Shown one piece after another: positions 48,230-62,279 of a DNA stretch of 64,000 nt. The stretch is from Sipunculus nudus (taxonomy: Eukaryota; Annelida; Sipuncula; Golfingiida; Sipunculidae). The notes beneath the pieces are model-generated. The model did not search any database and was not told the origin of the DNA. It was given only the letters and a program-made list of their open reading frames with translations. The translations under genes were made by a program, and so were the position numbers. Each line of letters opens with the position of its first letter. Position 1 is the first letter of the stretch. Location: the NCBI GenBank assembly GCA_026874595.1, contig CM049318.1, forward strand, positions 53,545,250 to 53,609,249, given 5' to 3'.

Positions 48230-50150
48230 AAATAGGTCTCTGCAATTAGACAAGCCTCGAAATATGGCCACGTGTTTGTTTGTGTTTGTTTGTGTCATAA
48301 CTACAACTTTGTTTCACTAGAACTTTGAGTTGTAAAAAACATATCAGTTTGTTTATGGCACAACCTATATATTGGTTGCTCGATTTCATATGCAATCATA
48401 AGAAGTACCTATGTATCACAGAAAACATGATAAGCAAAGAAGACTTGTTTAATGCTTGGGTTAAATGTGAAGAAAAACTTGTTTCTTTTTAAGAGAACCA
48501 CCGCTTTGACCTTTGGTGACGGGATTCCAGAATAAATGCTACAGCCCAAAAGAGAGCTCTTAAACGTGTATTAAATCAGGGAATGAAATTCACAGATTTC
48601 AGTTACAACTGCAAACATGGTGGGTGACCTACCACATTTCGTCCCAAGGTGCTTATGATTTTCATTACCGGTAACATAGCCTTCTGGGCTAAGTCTATGT
48701 ATAATCTGTACGTATATATGTTTGTCTCATTCTCAAATGCAATAATCAATGATTATACACTGATCACCTCTCCCCTTTTAGCGACAACTTAGCCTTGGGT
48801 GTTTCCTTGCCTGACACGTGACACAAACACGTGAAACTGTGACAGAAACAAACTCAAACCACCCACCTATTTAAGTCAGTACCTCGTTTTATAATGTGAC
48901 CAATATGACATAAACTCACCCTTGCCATTACAGCTCCTCTTATTAAATAAGTGTCCCCATGTAAGTTTCAAATAAATAACAAAAACAAAGTTTTAGGAGG
49001 TGTTTCTAATTGTATCGGCTACATAGACATTGGTATGTAATAGGCTATTTTACCTGTGCTGGAAAAATAGCCTGCTTAGCTATTTTGCCTTTACCAGTAA
49101 AACTATGTAATTTTTAAGTGTAGGTTACCACCCTCATATAGCAAGCAAAAAAATAACAAGGAGACACGCACAAGTAACCGTAACACGTTATTGACATGTT
49201 TTTTCTTTTTGTCAAAGCTGACGGAGTCAAGTCTTTGTATATAGAGGTATTGCGAGGGATGAGACTGTGCGGTATTTATATAGAAATTAGCGTCAGGGGT
49301 TCTTCATACAACACCTGGGACTGACTGGCTCAGCGGCCTGTTCACACGGAGACAACTGTGTAGTGTTGTGAACACAAATGTAATAACCGCACAATTGCAA
49401 AACTTATAACATCGGTGGTTGGTAAGGTCCAGTTTTGGCCACTTACTATTGAAATAACGGTCACTAAATGTCGTTGTTGATATAAATAACTACAAAAGGA
49501 TTGGTTAGTAGTATAGAATAATCAAAATCAACACCATTTTATACTTGTATACAATCATTTATAATTAATGATATTTCGACATGGAAGATGGAAGAAATCA
49601 CTTCTTCAGTCGTAAAAAATGTGGCCGCTATTTTTTATTAGATTAGTAACCATTAATAATAAAGTGGTTGCATGACGCGCTTTCTATATTTGATGAACGT
49701 CACTATTGTAATACATGAAAATCTAAATATTTATATAAATATTGATGTAAGGATGGAATATTTCTTATTCAGAATAATACATGTCCCTATATAGATTACA
49801 ATTGAACACAAATATCTAAAATATTGAAATTTAAGGATGTAAGACGCGGACATTGCTGTATTATATTCACTGATGTAATTACATCTAAATACACAGTAAA
49901 GCCGTTGCGGGGAAAGAGGGTCAAATATGTATGTTTTTTTCGGAAAAAAAAACAAGTTTTTTTATCAGAATCTCGAGAGAAATGTTAAAATAATGTTAAG
50001 AAAACTCTTTTCGGAAACCAGTGCGGGCGGGCAATTTTTATTGTTTTACATTTTTTGTATGTTTCGATAAAAAAAAAGTCAAAGGAAATCTTATTAAAAT
50101 TCTATTTATTTAATTTTTTTAAATATGAAAATCAAAATACCATCAGGTCA
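48230..50150 (+). repeat. Left arm of a long imperfect inverted repeat (48-61 kb)
   Basis: Matches 58,200-61,350 in inverted orientation: CAATTAGACAAGCCTCG near 48,245 pairs with CGAGGCTTGCCTAATTG near 61,280, the GCCTGTTCACACGGA block near 49,337 pairs with 59,558-59,575, and TTTGTATGTTTCGATAAAAA near 50,055 pairs with 58,325-58,340. It probably represents ends of a fold-back or large TIR transposon. Confidence 0.65.
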
Positions 50151-53100
50151 GTCAAACATAGTCAAAACTATTTTCATATTATCATACAATACATTTGTTT
50201 ATGAAAAAAAAATAGGATAGATTTTACATAAACTGAACCTAATTCCTGGAGGAAGAATATTATTTTGCTATTAATTTTTTACGAAAAAAAACATGAGGAT
50301 GTGTGATTTGTACAAAAAAATATTGGCGCATCTCAACTCGGCAGTGACATCAATAATAGTGAATTTCCCTGATTAAAATTCTAGAATTTTCCAAAAGCTT
50401 AGTATTTCTGACACTGTCCGCTTCAAATTAGAATAAGTAGAATAACATTACAACAGATTTTGTGCAAATATTTTTGCGAGTTTTCTTTGGAATCAGAAAA
50501 AATCACGTTTGAAAGGGAAGAGAAAAAGGGAGAAGGGTGATTTAGGTCCGTTGAATGTGGAGGAAGCCCAAGCACGTGACACAAGACAAGACCATTTATG
50601 GTTTTAACGACGATCGTTTTATATATCATATTTGTCAGATTGGCTAACGTATACCACAGGTATCCAACATGATTGAACAAAACTGGAACATTGTCTGAAA
50701 GCAAGGAACTAACAAAATTTTTGATAATTCAGTAGTGCATTATGGTCTACTTTTATGGACTACCAAGATTCTACATACCTTATTTTTGTAGTTTCAGACT
50801 ATATATCCGGTGTTGCGACCGGAGATATCATTAACACAAACAAAGGACTAGAACAACAAATTGCCTCCCGCCATATGTTTACCAAGGAAAGTTTTGCCCA
50901 GATTTTTCGAAACCTTGGCAAGGATCCGGGTTTTTTTTTAATAAAACTGGATTTTTAAAAATGCATGTTTGGCTTTTTAGTTTTAGTGGGACGAATGGGG
51001 GACAGTATTTGTCAACTTGACTGATTTTAACAAATAGATACCTGTGAATGTTGATGGCAAGAAATATGGTTAATTACATATTAATGTAGAAAATCGTAAA
51101 ACAGAGGTCTCGCCACATGCAGGTTTGAACATGTGCCTGTCATGTGGTCAGTATGCCTAAACATTTGGTACTAATTGGTGAAGTGGTTCATGAGAAAAAA
51201 AGTAAAAGATTTAGCACTATACATGTATATGGAAACAAGAGTCTGAAAATAATTCCAATCAATATTAGTATTCATTGAATTCCCCTATCTCCAAGGAACC
51301 TTACCTAAGATTTGAAACCTTTAGTTTTCTCTTTTACTGACTTATCTGAAGGAAAGTGAACAAGAACATTTTTGATCGCAGAAAGTCGTTACACAGAGGT
51401 GGCTTCACCTGCAGGTGATAATAACGTCAGTCATGTGCTGAGAAAGTCTGTAAAATTTATAGAAGAAAGTAGCGAGGGACTTGGGGATATATGGTAAAAG
51501 AATGGAGCGGGACGGAGAGACGTAGACCATTTTAGTAGTCGTCCCTCCTACGGCAGGGACTGATAATTTACACAGTGAAGCGCTATGAAATGTGGTCAGG
51601 TATGTTTGAATGTGCTTGTTTGTCCATCAGCACGACGGACATGGTAATTCTTCGAGTGGCTGCCCTTAACTGATGCAGTGCTTGAATAATAGGGACCCCG
51701 ATATGCTGTGTAGAGTTAAAATTTTCTATTTATGTCTAAAACATGTTTTACATCACCTTTCATTACAGTTTAGGTTATTTATTCCAAGTGTGACACCTTG
51801 TGATTAAGGCAAATGATGTATGGTCACATTTCTCCAGGTGCTAGCTTTTCAAAATCATCCATACTTGCGACTACATAAACCTCCACTGTGGCTGTGTCAG
51901 AACCTGTACAGCCATGATCTTAATACCATCTGAAAGCTGAATAAACCTTTTAACCAACTGCATCATTATTTCATACATAAGGGCTTAGACCACAGTGACA
52001 TTCAGAGAAATGTTCCAGTGACTCTGTCATTGTATAATGCCCCAGGTTACAAGCTGATGTATATTTCTTTTCGGAGCTCACCAGTGCATATTATGACTAT
52101 TGTTTTTTTAACAGTTCTCAGGTGTTTTTTATGTTCATGGTGTACCGCCCACTTTGAATTTTGAATTCAGCAATTTGGGTATTTTTGTTTTTATCACTCT
52201 TTTTTCAGAGAGTCACTCAATATTTTGGATTTCCTGAAAATGACGCTAATTGTTGTTTTTCCCTCTTATTTCCAGTGAATGAAGTAAACTCAAGATAAGA
52301 AGCAGACAAGTGTGGGATTTGTTCCTAAAAGGTGAAAATTATAATATTCAGAAAGAATGACAGCAGGACGACTTTACAGATACGAGATAACCATGAGATA
52401 AGCATATAAAGATGAAAATTCCATTAATATTTAAGAAAAAACCTTACCGCCAAGGAGTCAGTAGTTAACACTTCGTGATGACTTCCAGAACTATATTTCC
52501 ATATGTTTTTACTATTTTTTATGTAAAATATAAATAAAATTGTTGGCTAATACTTCTACTTAATAACTCGAGTTAATAAATCAGAAGCACATTAAAAGTT
52601 CCTAATATTATGACAGAGCCTTGATACTTCTCGTAAGGATAGACCAGTGCCTCCAGTTGATCATGAATTTGTTTAATCTGAACTGGCCAAAAGTCAACCG
52701 AGGAAAAGGAATGACGCTTTGTCCGTCGTTCATCCGGGCCGACCGTTAGCAGGCCACAAATCGCAACCATTGACCATAGAATCTGTAACTGAAAACTCCA
52801 GGTAGTTCAATAAATATCTCCTTTGGAACTTAAATTATGTCACTATAACCTATATCCTCCGAGCTATGGGTCTTGTAAATACCCCAAAGAATAATTAAAA
52901 AGTTGATAAAAAACCTCCAGTATCTTAATGCATGGATGGCCCTGAATCTTACCTTGAATATTGATCATGACTAAGGTAGTCTGTTCCCGAAAGTTGTGGC
53001 AAAACCTGTATTTTTTTCCAATTTCCTTGATTTTTTTTTCTGTTTTTAAGACCGTCAAATGACAGCAATTCTTCTCAGCTATGGTTTCATCTAGTCCCGC

Positions 53101-53300
53101 GAAACCTGGTGTGTTTTTTGTTCATGACTGGTCTCTTCGTTTCCTGAAGACTGGTGGCGCCACACCTATTTTTTTTATTTTATTTTTATGCATTGTTTTC
53201 TTTATTTTGTGACTGCAAAATTATATTGATACTATCAGATTTGCAACTTTGGTTTCATCTTGGGCTCTGAAGCGGTTTAATTATCGAATAGCCTATAGTG
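50150..53300. other. Interior of the 48-61 kb inverted repeat, first part; no gene recognised
   Basis: Contains the direct repeat 51,230-51,570 (related to 46,705-46,940) and homopolymer-rich AT DNA. Open frames are short and resemble nothing known to me. Confidence 0.45.
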
Positions 53301-53309
53301 ATCGTGGTT

Positions 53310-53995
53310 GTCCGTGTGTTCGACTTTTTATATGTCCGTCAAATCTGTCTCCTGATGATAACTCCAGATAAGACTGGCATATCGATTTTAAACTTGACTG
53401 ATATAAAGACCGCCTCTAAAGCAAGACCCCTTTTGATATTGGGATCTTAAGGTCCAAGATCAAGGTCACAGAAACCACTTTTTCAGAAAGTTTTTGACGT
53501 ATTTTAAGCGAAACTTTTCATCCCAAACCTTTCAACTAGCACATATAGCTGACCTGCCAATGGATGAACCTGCCAGAGGATGAACCTGTTTGACTAACGG
53601 TCACAAGGTCAAGGCCACAGGGGCCATCTGTCTACATACTTGTTTCCAGAGGATAGCTCCAGGTTGGACTGAAATATTGGTTTCCCACTCGACTTATATA
53701 TGGCCATATATTAAAGTAAGAACCCTTTTGATTTTGTAATCATGTGGTCAAAGATTAATGTACTAGGATCCACCATTTTTAAAAGATTGTGGTTGCATTT
53801 AAAGCCAAACGTTTCATCCCAGAACATCCATAGTCCAGCTATAGTTTACCTGACAATAATGGAAGAAATTTTCTGTAGTCACAAGGTCAACGGCCAAGGT
53901 CACAGGATCCATCTGTCCTCATATTTGTTTCAAGATTATAATGCCATTTTTGATTGACAGTTGGCTTCAAACTTGAAAAAATGACCCACATTTCG
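53310..53995 (+). repeat. Diverged tandem repeat, period near 285 bp
   Basis: Two and a half units share the order: phrase like CATACTTGTTTCCAGAGGATA, phrase like CCCTTTTGATTTTG, phrase like AAGGTCAAGGCCACAGG. Unit starts are near 53,345, 53,650 and 53,915. No stable reading frame is shared. Confidence 0.65.
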
Positions 53996-53999
53996 AAAA

Positions 54000-56900
54000 A
54001 AAACTCATAAACATATCCTTAAAGACAAATTCAGCTTAGCGTCGAGACCCATGGGTCCCTAATTTGTAAAAAATAGTCAAAACAAAAAAGTAACAAAAAG
54101 CTACCACCTTTTGAAATGCCAACGTATATATGTATCATTTTACATTAAGTAATAATTTATCCACTCGTATTGAAAAATAAATATATACTAGATATACCCA
54201 TGCAAAATCCTCGGTTCTATATGATAAATACTTTTGTAATGAGATGGTAGAGACTGAATGTCGCATATTTTATTATGTGCTTTTCGCAGAGACTGTTATT
54301 CAAGATATAAAGATCACTTGTGCTATGATTTCCAGGAAACCCCCTACCCTGAATTGTAAAAATTGCCATTCAGCTAAGAACAAAGAGGTATATACGTGAG
54401 GCATATGAAGGGTTTACGAATTTTGTGTAAGAGTTTTTTTTTCTTCCGATAAACAATATGGGCACGGCACCATTATTTCCGTAGTGATGGCGAGTGTATA
54501 TATAAGACATCTATTCTGTGAAAAATAATTTGAAGATATTATTTGATTAGGTAGAAAAGTGAAAGTTTATGGAAGATGTTTTTTGTAGGTCTTGGGTATA
54601 ATAACAAACAAATATATGTCGTCGAAAGCTCTTACTGCCGAAAATGCAGATACAAGCTGCCAATGGGGAAAGACCACTGCTAGAGTATTAAATGCTTACC
54701 CCGAGCTTTTTTTAATCAGGTTGACCGAAAACCAGTATTAATATCGAATAGGAACGCCTGGTGCCTTAAATGTAGATTGATAATTTTGATAGGTTCTCTT
54801 CTATCGTATGTGATGCATATATTGCTAGTTCTTCACTTATTTCTCTCGAGCCCCATCAAATGTGGCGCCCTATTTAGACAGTTTATTGAACCCTTGGAGA
54901 TTGCGGATCCTAAAACAATACGTGTGCAATTAGCAGCAACCCCCCCCCCCCCCCCCCCGCCACAATGTTTATGAGTTGTTTGGCTTTGAAGTTGGAACAA
55001 CATTTTTGCAGAAACCCATAAATTGGATGAACTTTTAAAATCATGGTTAAAATGGAATGATCTGATGAATGTATAGAAATCAACATACCTGTAAACCCAT
55101 AAAAAGCCAAACGGATGTCTCGTAACTAGCCGTAGTGTAAACCCATCTGAGGCCCTCGAATTATAAGCGGAGTCATGCGGTCCTTGTTTTGAATTAAAAA
55201 GCTTAACTTCTTGTTGAAGCTAGTATTGGGATCAATGGGAGAATAGAGTGCACCTGTGACCGCGATTAACACAATACGTTCTGTGGCCAGTGAGCTCGAA
55301 ATGCAGGAAAATCCCCAAGGTTCCTTCTGCAAAAACGTGACAGGCGTGGAGGACTTTTAAGCACGAAAGAAATTTGGGCACCTATTGGGGGAATATTAAA
55401 ATTATTAATTATGGAGCTAAATAGGAAATAATCCCGCAACAGAAAACAAACTTGTTTTATTAGAGCGCACCACCGATGCAGGTGCCGAATTTCGAAGGTT
55501 AACACAGAAGGAAAGCAGGTAACATTTTGTCTGGAAATATAACCTAACTGCATATTAATTATATAGATACACACTGTATTTGCTTTAATATGAGCGCCTT
55601 GTGGAAAATCAGGCAGTTTCAACAAGCCACATTGAATGACAAATAAATGAGAATAACTTAACGTGACAAATTACACTGGAAGTAGACAAGCAAACTGTCA
55701 ATCAGTCTGATCTTTGTTTAAAGATATTAATAAATTTAAATAATAAATTAATAATTAAAAATAAATAAAAAAAATATTCCTGAAAGGTGAGAGTGACTTA
55801 TGCTTTTACGAAATTTTAATGAATAACAAAATTTGACTCATTGACACCTGGTTAAGGGGACCTAATCACTTACAAATCATGTTGAATTAACACGACAAAT
55901 AGCTTTTTTTTATTTGAAAAAAAAAAACCCTCCCTCCCAAAAATATTGCCCTGAAACCGCTGGCTTACTCCTATACCTGCTGTTAAAAAGTTGCCCGGGC
56001 GCGATAACTGGCGTTTGCCTAAAGCGCGAACGACATCTGCGTTTTTTGTTTACTTTTAAGGTTTACAACTGGTATTTCACAACCGTGCACATTCATGTTT
56101 GGGCTATTCCTTGTTCTGGATCTGTCGGCTTGCGCAAAATCGGACCGTGTTTCTAACCCATGGAGCCATAACAAGGTGTTATACAGCTGAAGGCGAGAAA
56201 CGAGACTTTGTGCTGGGATTTTTTTTTGTGGGGAATCCTTTATATAAAGCAAACCTGATATAAATCATGATTATGTCCCTTTAAGAACAATGCACTAACG
56301 TTACAATGGACGGGATAGGGAAATCCCTGTTGGAGGTTTAGTATAGGAACAATGTAAGACGTATGGAATCTTTGCTTAAGGCTTACACAACGCAGTGATC
56401 ACATTCCATTCCTACCAGTTCATATCATTAGAATGAAATGGCCCGGATATCCAGGAATGGAATGTGATCGATTCGTAGAAGTTCAGGCCGTTCAACGCGT
56501 TGAGCACCTGTGTCCCGACGGGACGCATTGGTTGAAGTATATCCTTGTGCCTGCACCGGCAGTTCGAATTATCGAAATTTTCGGCTACGGTTAAGGAAAA
56601 CTATTGTAATAGTTTTGACTGCACAATTTTAGTTTGCATGGTAAATAAACATGACCATCTCTCCCATGAGGAGGTTCTCAAGGTCTATTTAATTGGTTTA
56701 GATGATAGCTGCATTTGCATGATTGCATCATTTATACGTCATTGAACAGTTCTCCAAGGAAATTTGAATGTTTTTCAAAATAATTGGTTTGTATACCAAT
56801 AATTATTCATTAATAACAATTATAACAATTATATTGGAAACACAACTATGCAGTACAAAAGTGGGCCTAGGTAAAAATAAGATATTATGGGCTAAATGCT

Positions 56901-57355
56901 GAAACATATGGGGGGGGGGGGGGGGTTAAAGGTAAACACAGGGAGTCATTGAAAGTCCGGATATCCTCTGGATACAGAAGACACAAGTTGTCAATTAATG
57001 TTTAAACATATATTCCTTATGTACGGAATGTGTGTTGAGAAATTTCATATATACCGTAATTAATTTCATTTCCCGTGATGTTATTCGTGATTATTTTTTA
57101 TTTTAAATATTTAACTTTATTCATTACCAATAAGATTATTAAGACATTCACAGTTTATTATTTTCTTATTCATAATTTGAGGATATTAATGAAGAGCAGT
57201 GTAATTTGCTCCGCTAAGACATCACGAAATATTTCTATAATGAGAGAGGGAGTCTTTTCGTTATTATACTCCACTGGGTCATAACACTGAAGAAACCTCT
57301 AAACCACATTTTCTGTAAGCAAGATATTTCTGTTGGCCTGCATAGCGTTAGGGCT
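54000..57355. other. Interior of the 48-61 kb inverted repeat, second part; no gene recognised
   Basis: Holds a C run at about 54,941-54,958 and a G run at about 56,911-56,925. No recognisable domain was found on either strand. Confidence 0.45.
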
Positions 57356-57359
57356 AGGT

Positions 57360-57469
57360 TGGGGTGGACCGTGAAAATTCCATGGCTCTTCTGCTGATAA
57401 CGGTACTCGAACTCACGATCTGTGCCCTGCCGTCCGAGTCCTGTGCGCTGCCTATACTACAGAAGCCAG
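57360..57469 (-). repeat. tRNA-derived SINE, copy 2
   Basis: Reads on the minus strand as CTGGCTT, a degenerate A box (TAGTATAGGCAG), GAGTTCGAGTACC (B box) and a tail ending ATTTTCACGGTCC. The order and tail match the copy at 22,279-22,385 with scattered differences. Confidence 0.65.
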
Positions 57470-57826
57470 TAAAATGCAAAGTTTATTACAAGGCTTCAAC
57501 AGGTTTAATTCTTTAACCCCGAAAACTACATTTGAAAGATGATATTTTGCATATTATTAACGTGGAATATCGTTTTCACTTTTGACATCAACATGTTTCA
57601 AACGATTGAAAGTTTATCTCCTAAATATGAAAAAGAGATCTTAAGTTGTAGACAAACAATCCTTCTTTTCTTCGTATGTGTGAAAAGAGTGCCTCAAAAT
57701 GTCCTTTTTACATAACGTATTTAAATATTTTCTCAAGAGACCTCCCTCCCTTACCCTCCCCATGAACTTGTCATTAACTTACATAAATTGAATATTAAAA
57801 ATTTTCATTATCCGAAATTTATAACG

Positions 57827-57828
<2 letters not shown>

Positions 57829-57880
<52 letters not shown>
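57829..57880. repeat. TA microsatellite
   Basis: About 25 uninterrupted TA units. Confidence 0.9.
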
Positions 57881-57882
<2 letters not shown>

Positions 57883-58199
57883 CCTACAACCGCCAACCTG
57901 AAATTGCCCAACACCCCAAGGTTTCAGTTAAAACTGATTACGTCCGAACTCGGTACTTAAGGAATCATAGTTTTACGCGGTAGTAGTAGTGGATATTGGC
58001 TCTTCAGCTATGTACACATTCATCAATTTTTTTCCGACAAAGGCAACGGTGACGACAGCGACAACGCGTTTTGGTGAACACATTAATCCGGAAAATGTTT
58101 AAATGGAGGCCAAATCACACGTGGATGGTGAGGAATAAAGTGAAATGTTAAAGCCAAAAAAAGATGTTTCTCAGGCCCCCAATCAAGTTTTATTTTGAG

Positions 58200-61100
58200 T
58201 GTCATCGTTCAAGAAGATAAAATTGATAAATTTTGATAAAATTTCCTTTGTTATCCAGTAATTTTACCTGTTAAGCAAAATAAATATGTTATTATCATGC
58301 TTTTTTCCTGATCATTTTTCATTTTTATCGAAACATACAAAAAGGTAAAAAAAATATAAATGAAAATAAATCGCCCACCCAACTGATTTCCGTAAACAGT
58401 ACCTGAGAATCATACCTTTTTTGCCCTATTATGACCTGTATCAAGCTGACAAATCACACTGCATTAACAAACATGCTACACTTCATGACGACATGGCACC
58501 ACAGAGACCCAGCATAACTTATGATAATATCTTTGTTTATCCGGGCACATGTTTTTATTGCCATTGGCATTGGAAAGACCCGGGGATCGAATATGGGATC
58601 GAATATCTTTTTCGTATTCTGTGATGTCCACCACCCCACTGTTGCAACCACGATTGTAATAACGGCTACTTTTGGAATAAACATTACAATTGTGATTGGT
58701 AAGGGCCATGTTTAGCCAACCACTATTGAAATAACGGTCACTATTGTTAATATTATTATATAAGTGGTTGCAAATTGCCACCACTCTTGTAATAATTGTT
58801 GTCGCATAGATTGTTGGTTTTGCAGATGCACCTTTTTTAACGTTTCTCTCGAGATTCTTATAAAACTTTTTCATCGTGGAAAAATATATAATTGACACTA
58901 TTTCGCCGCAAAGGCCTTAGTTTGTATTTTAGATATTTTACACCAGTGACTGTAATACAAAAATGACCGCGTCGAGCAACCGCTATTGCAATAACGGTCA
59001 CTGCTGTAATAATAACCTGCGGTCCCTTGACTACCTGCTTTTGAAACAGTCCGTCCGAACCTTCATGCTAAAGTTTCATATTTTATGATATTTTGGTTCA
59101 ATTACAATCCATATAGGGACTTGTATTTTTCTGTATACGATACAATCCATCCTTACCTCATTATGTCAATATTCAGATTTATTAGAATAGTGACGGTCAT
59201 TAAAATATTGTAGCCGCGTCGTGAAACCACTGTAGTAATAACAGTTACCAATGTGATAAAAACAACCGGCCACTTTTTTACTACTGAAAAAGTAATTACT
59301 CTTAGCTCCCATGTTGAAATGTCATGAATTGTAGATGATTGTGTTCAAATATAATATGGTGTTGATTTTGATTATTCTATTACGTTGCAATAAATCCTTA
59401 CGTCATTATTTATATTTCTACATCTAATATCTACATTTATTAGTGACCGTTATTACAATAGTTGTTGGCCAAAACTGGTCCTTATCAACCACTAATGTAA
59501 TAAGTATTGTAAAAAACGACTGTTATTACAATAGTGTTTGCTACACTTCAACACTGTGTCCGTGTGAACAGGCCGCTTAGCCAGTGAGTCCGAGGTGTTG
59601 TTTGAAGAACTCCTGACGATAGATGAATACGGCAGAGTCTCATCCTTTGCAATACCTGTACATAAAAGAACTCGATTCTGTCGGCTTTGACAAGAATAAA
59701 TGACAATAACGTGTTAGGGTTACTGGTGCGTGTCTCATTGTTATATTTATTTTTCACTGTATGAGGGTGGTAACTTAAATTTAAAAATTACATGGTGGCT
59801 ATTTAACAGGTACGGGCAAAATAGCTCAGCGGGCTATTTTTCCGGTACAGGTAAATTAGTCTATTACATATAAAATGTCTTTATAGCCGGAACAATAAAA
59901 GCACCATCTGAAACTTTGTTTTTGTCATACATTTGAGCTAACATGGGGACACTCATTAAATTAGAGGACCTGTTATAGTAAGGGTGAGTTTATGCCATAG
60001 TGGTCACATCATAAAACGAGGTAATGACTTAATGAGGGGGTTGTTTGCGTTTGTTTGTGTCACAGTTTCACTTGTTTGTGTCACGTGTCAGCAAGGTAAA
60101 ACCCTAGGCTAAGTACTAGCTCAAAAACAAGAGATAACCTGTGTATAATCATTGATTATTGCATTTGAGAAAGAGACAAACATATATAGCCCAGTAGGCT
60201 ATGTTGCCGTTTGAATGGCATAACCTCTTTGGGACCGACTGTGTTATGCCGTCCCACTATGTTTGCAGTTGTAGACGACTTCTGTGAATTTGATTTCCTG
60301 ATTGGAGCTCTCCTCCGTGCAGTAGCAATTGTTCTGAATCACGGCAAGGCACCAAAGGTCAATGTACGCTCCCGAGGCAGCGGAAATCTTGCTCTTCTGA
60401 AGAAGCAACTGATTTTCACGCTGCCAGCTTTGACCGTTTATGATATATTTAGACACCAGATGGCGGTTCGTTGTGCGCTGAGCAGCCAATCAGATGCCAA
60501 TTAACAAACACTCGACAGGCATCCTGGCTCCGCCCATAGCTGCGCTTCAAGCGCCGCTTGATGGCAGTTTACGGTCGAATTTTAATTGCTCCCTCTGTAT
60601 CTCGATTCGATTATGACATATGACTGTGTTAGCGTAGCCATGTATCTGTTGTCTGCAGAATGAAACAAGCCAGCGAGGTGTGCACGCAGCCTTTGTTGTT
60701 ACGTTTCGTTTGAATTACAACGCACCGGCCGGGCATCCTATGTGCCCAAGGCCCTATAAGCAAACCACGTCTGGGGCAATTCTCTCTGAGCCTGTGGCCT
60801 GTTCAGACGGTTACCGGGGCGATGAGCTGTCACTCAAAACGAAATGAACATGATTGGCTCCGTGTATTCCTCCCTTGGCTGTGTCTTTCAGCACAAGGTC
60901 TCATCTGATTGGACAAAAATACAGTGCTTCCCTCTGGTGTAGCAATTCAGGATACGAGGTCATAACAAACAGCGCTTACGATATAGGGAGTAGGCCTATA
61001 GTTAAAGCGCTGTGTAAAGAGCGCAAGGTCAATGTAGTTGGTCGCTTAAAAAGAAACAAGTTTTTCTTTAATTTCTCCCAAGCATGAAACAAGTCTTCTT

Positions 61101-61350
61101 CGCTTATCATGTCTGACATGATACATGGGTACTTCTTTTGATTGCATATGGAATTGTGCAACAAATTTATAAGTTGTACCACAAACAAACTGATATGTTT
61201 TTCACAACTCATAAAGTTCTAGTAAAACAAAGTTTTAGTTGTGACACACAAAAAAACGCAAACAAACTCGTGCTTGATTTTCGAGGCTTGCCTAATTGCA
61301 GAGACCTCTTTACATAGACAATTGCATGAAATAGGCTATTTACCTGTACC
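58200..61350 (-). repeat. Right arm of the long imperfect inverted repeat (48-61 kb)
   Basis: Pairs with 48,230-50,150. It is longer because of extra DNA at about 60,400-60,980. A motif close to AATAGCCTGCTGAGCTATT occurs at 59,820-59,860 and 61,345-61,375 and in the left arm at 49,065-49,090. Confidence 0.6.
58640..59540. repeat. Degenerate short repeats around ATTGTAATAACGGTCACT
   Basis: The motif and its reverse complement recur irregularly (near 58,650, 58,725, 58,785, 58,985, 59,230, 59,445 and 59,520), and a few copies lie in the left arm near 49,370-49,470. Spacing is irregular, so this is not a clean tandem array. Confidence 0.55.
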
Positions 61351-61816
61351 GGCAAAATAGCCTGCTGAGCTATTGCCTAAAAGTTAATTAGTTTCTCCTA
61401 GGGATGTTCACATTTTGGAGGGTACTTCATAACAGAGATATGTGATTTATATTTACTTATTTGCTTTCTTATAAACACCCTGCGGAAGATAAGAAACATC
61501 TCTACCACAAGCAACACTGAGTAAATATCTTTAAATAAATACATGATACTTGTTGAACATGACACATGCTGAAACTAAACATGCAATAGTTTATTAACTA
61601 AAAAACAGTCTGATCTTTCTTAATGTTAAAATGGCAATTTCCAATCATGCAGAACTATAGCTAATAAATATGAATATACTAAAAAAATGTTTATTTCCAA
61701 AAATTTAAGAATGACGTGATTTTAAACATATGTACAATGAACTAGAAAAGTACTCAGATAGCGCAGACCACCGCCAAGGCAGCTTATTACCCACGTATGG
61801 CATTGTCAGACAGGCA

Positions 61817-62277
61817 GTATTTTACAATAACAAAGTTTTTTGGATCCAGATGGTGATAGTATTTTACAATAACAAAGTTTTTTGGATCCAGATGGTGATA
61901 GTATTTTACAATAACAAAGTTTTTTGGATCCAGATGGTGATAGTATTTTACAATAACAAAGTTTTTTGGATCCAGATGGTGATAGTATTTTACAATAACA
62001 AAGTTTTTTGGATCCAGATGGTGATAGTATTTTACAATAACAAAGTTTTTTGGATCCAGATGGTGATAGTATTTTACAATAACAAAGTTTTTTGGATCCA
62101 GATGGTGATAGTATTTTACAATAACAAAGTTTTTTGGATCCAGATGGTGATAGTATTTTACAATAACAAAGTTTTTTGGATCCAGATGGTGATAGTATTT
62201 TACAATAACAAAGTTTTTTGGATCCAGATGGTGATAGTATTTTACAATAACAAAGTTTTTTGGATCCAGATGGTGAT
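61817..62277 (+). repeat. Perfect 42-bp minisatellite, 11 copies
   Basis: Unit GTATTTTACAATAACAAAGT followed by 22 more bases that include a GGATCC site. Eleven head-to-tail copies with no mismatch seen. Because 42 is a multiple of three and the unit lacks stops in one plus and two minus frames, it creates a plus-strand frame with a 14-residue repeat (VFYNNKVFWIQMVI) at 61,730-62,407 and two minus-strand frames. Nothing else supports translation. Confidence 0.95.
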
Positions 62278-62279
62278 CC

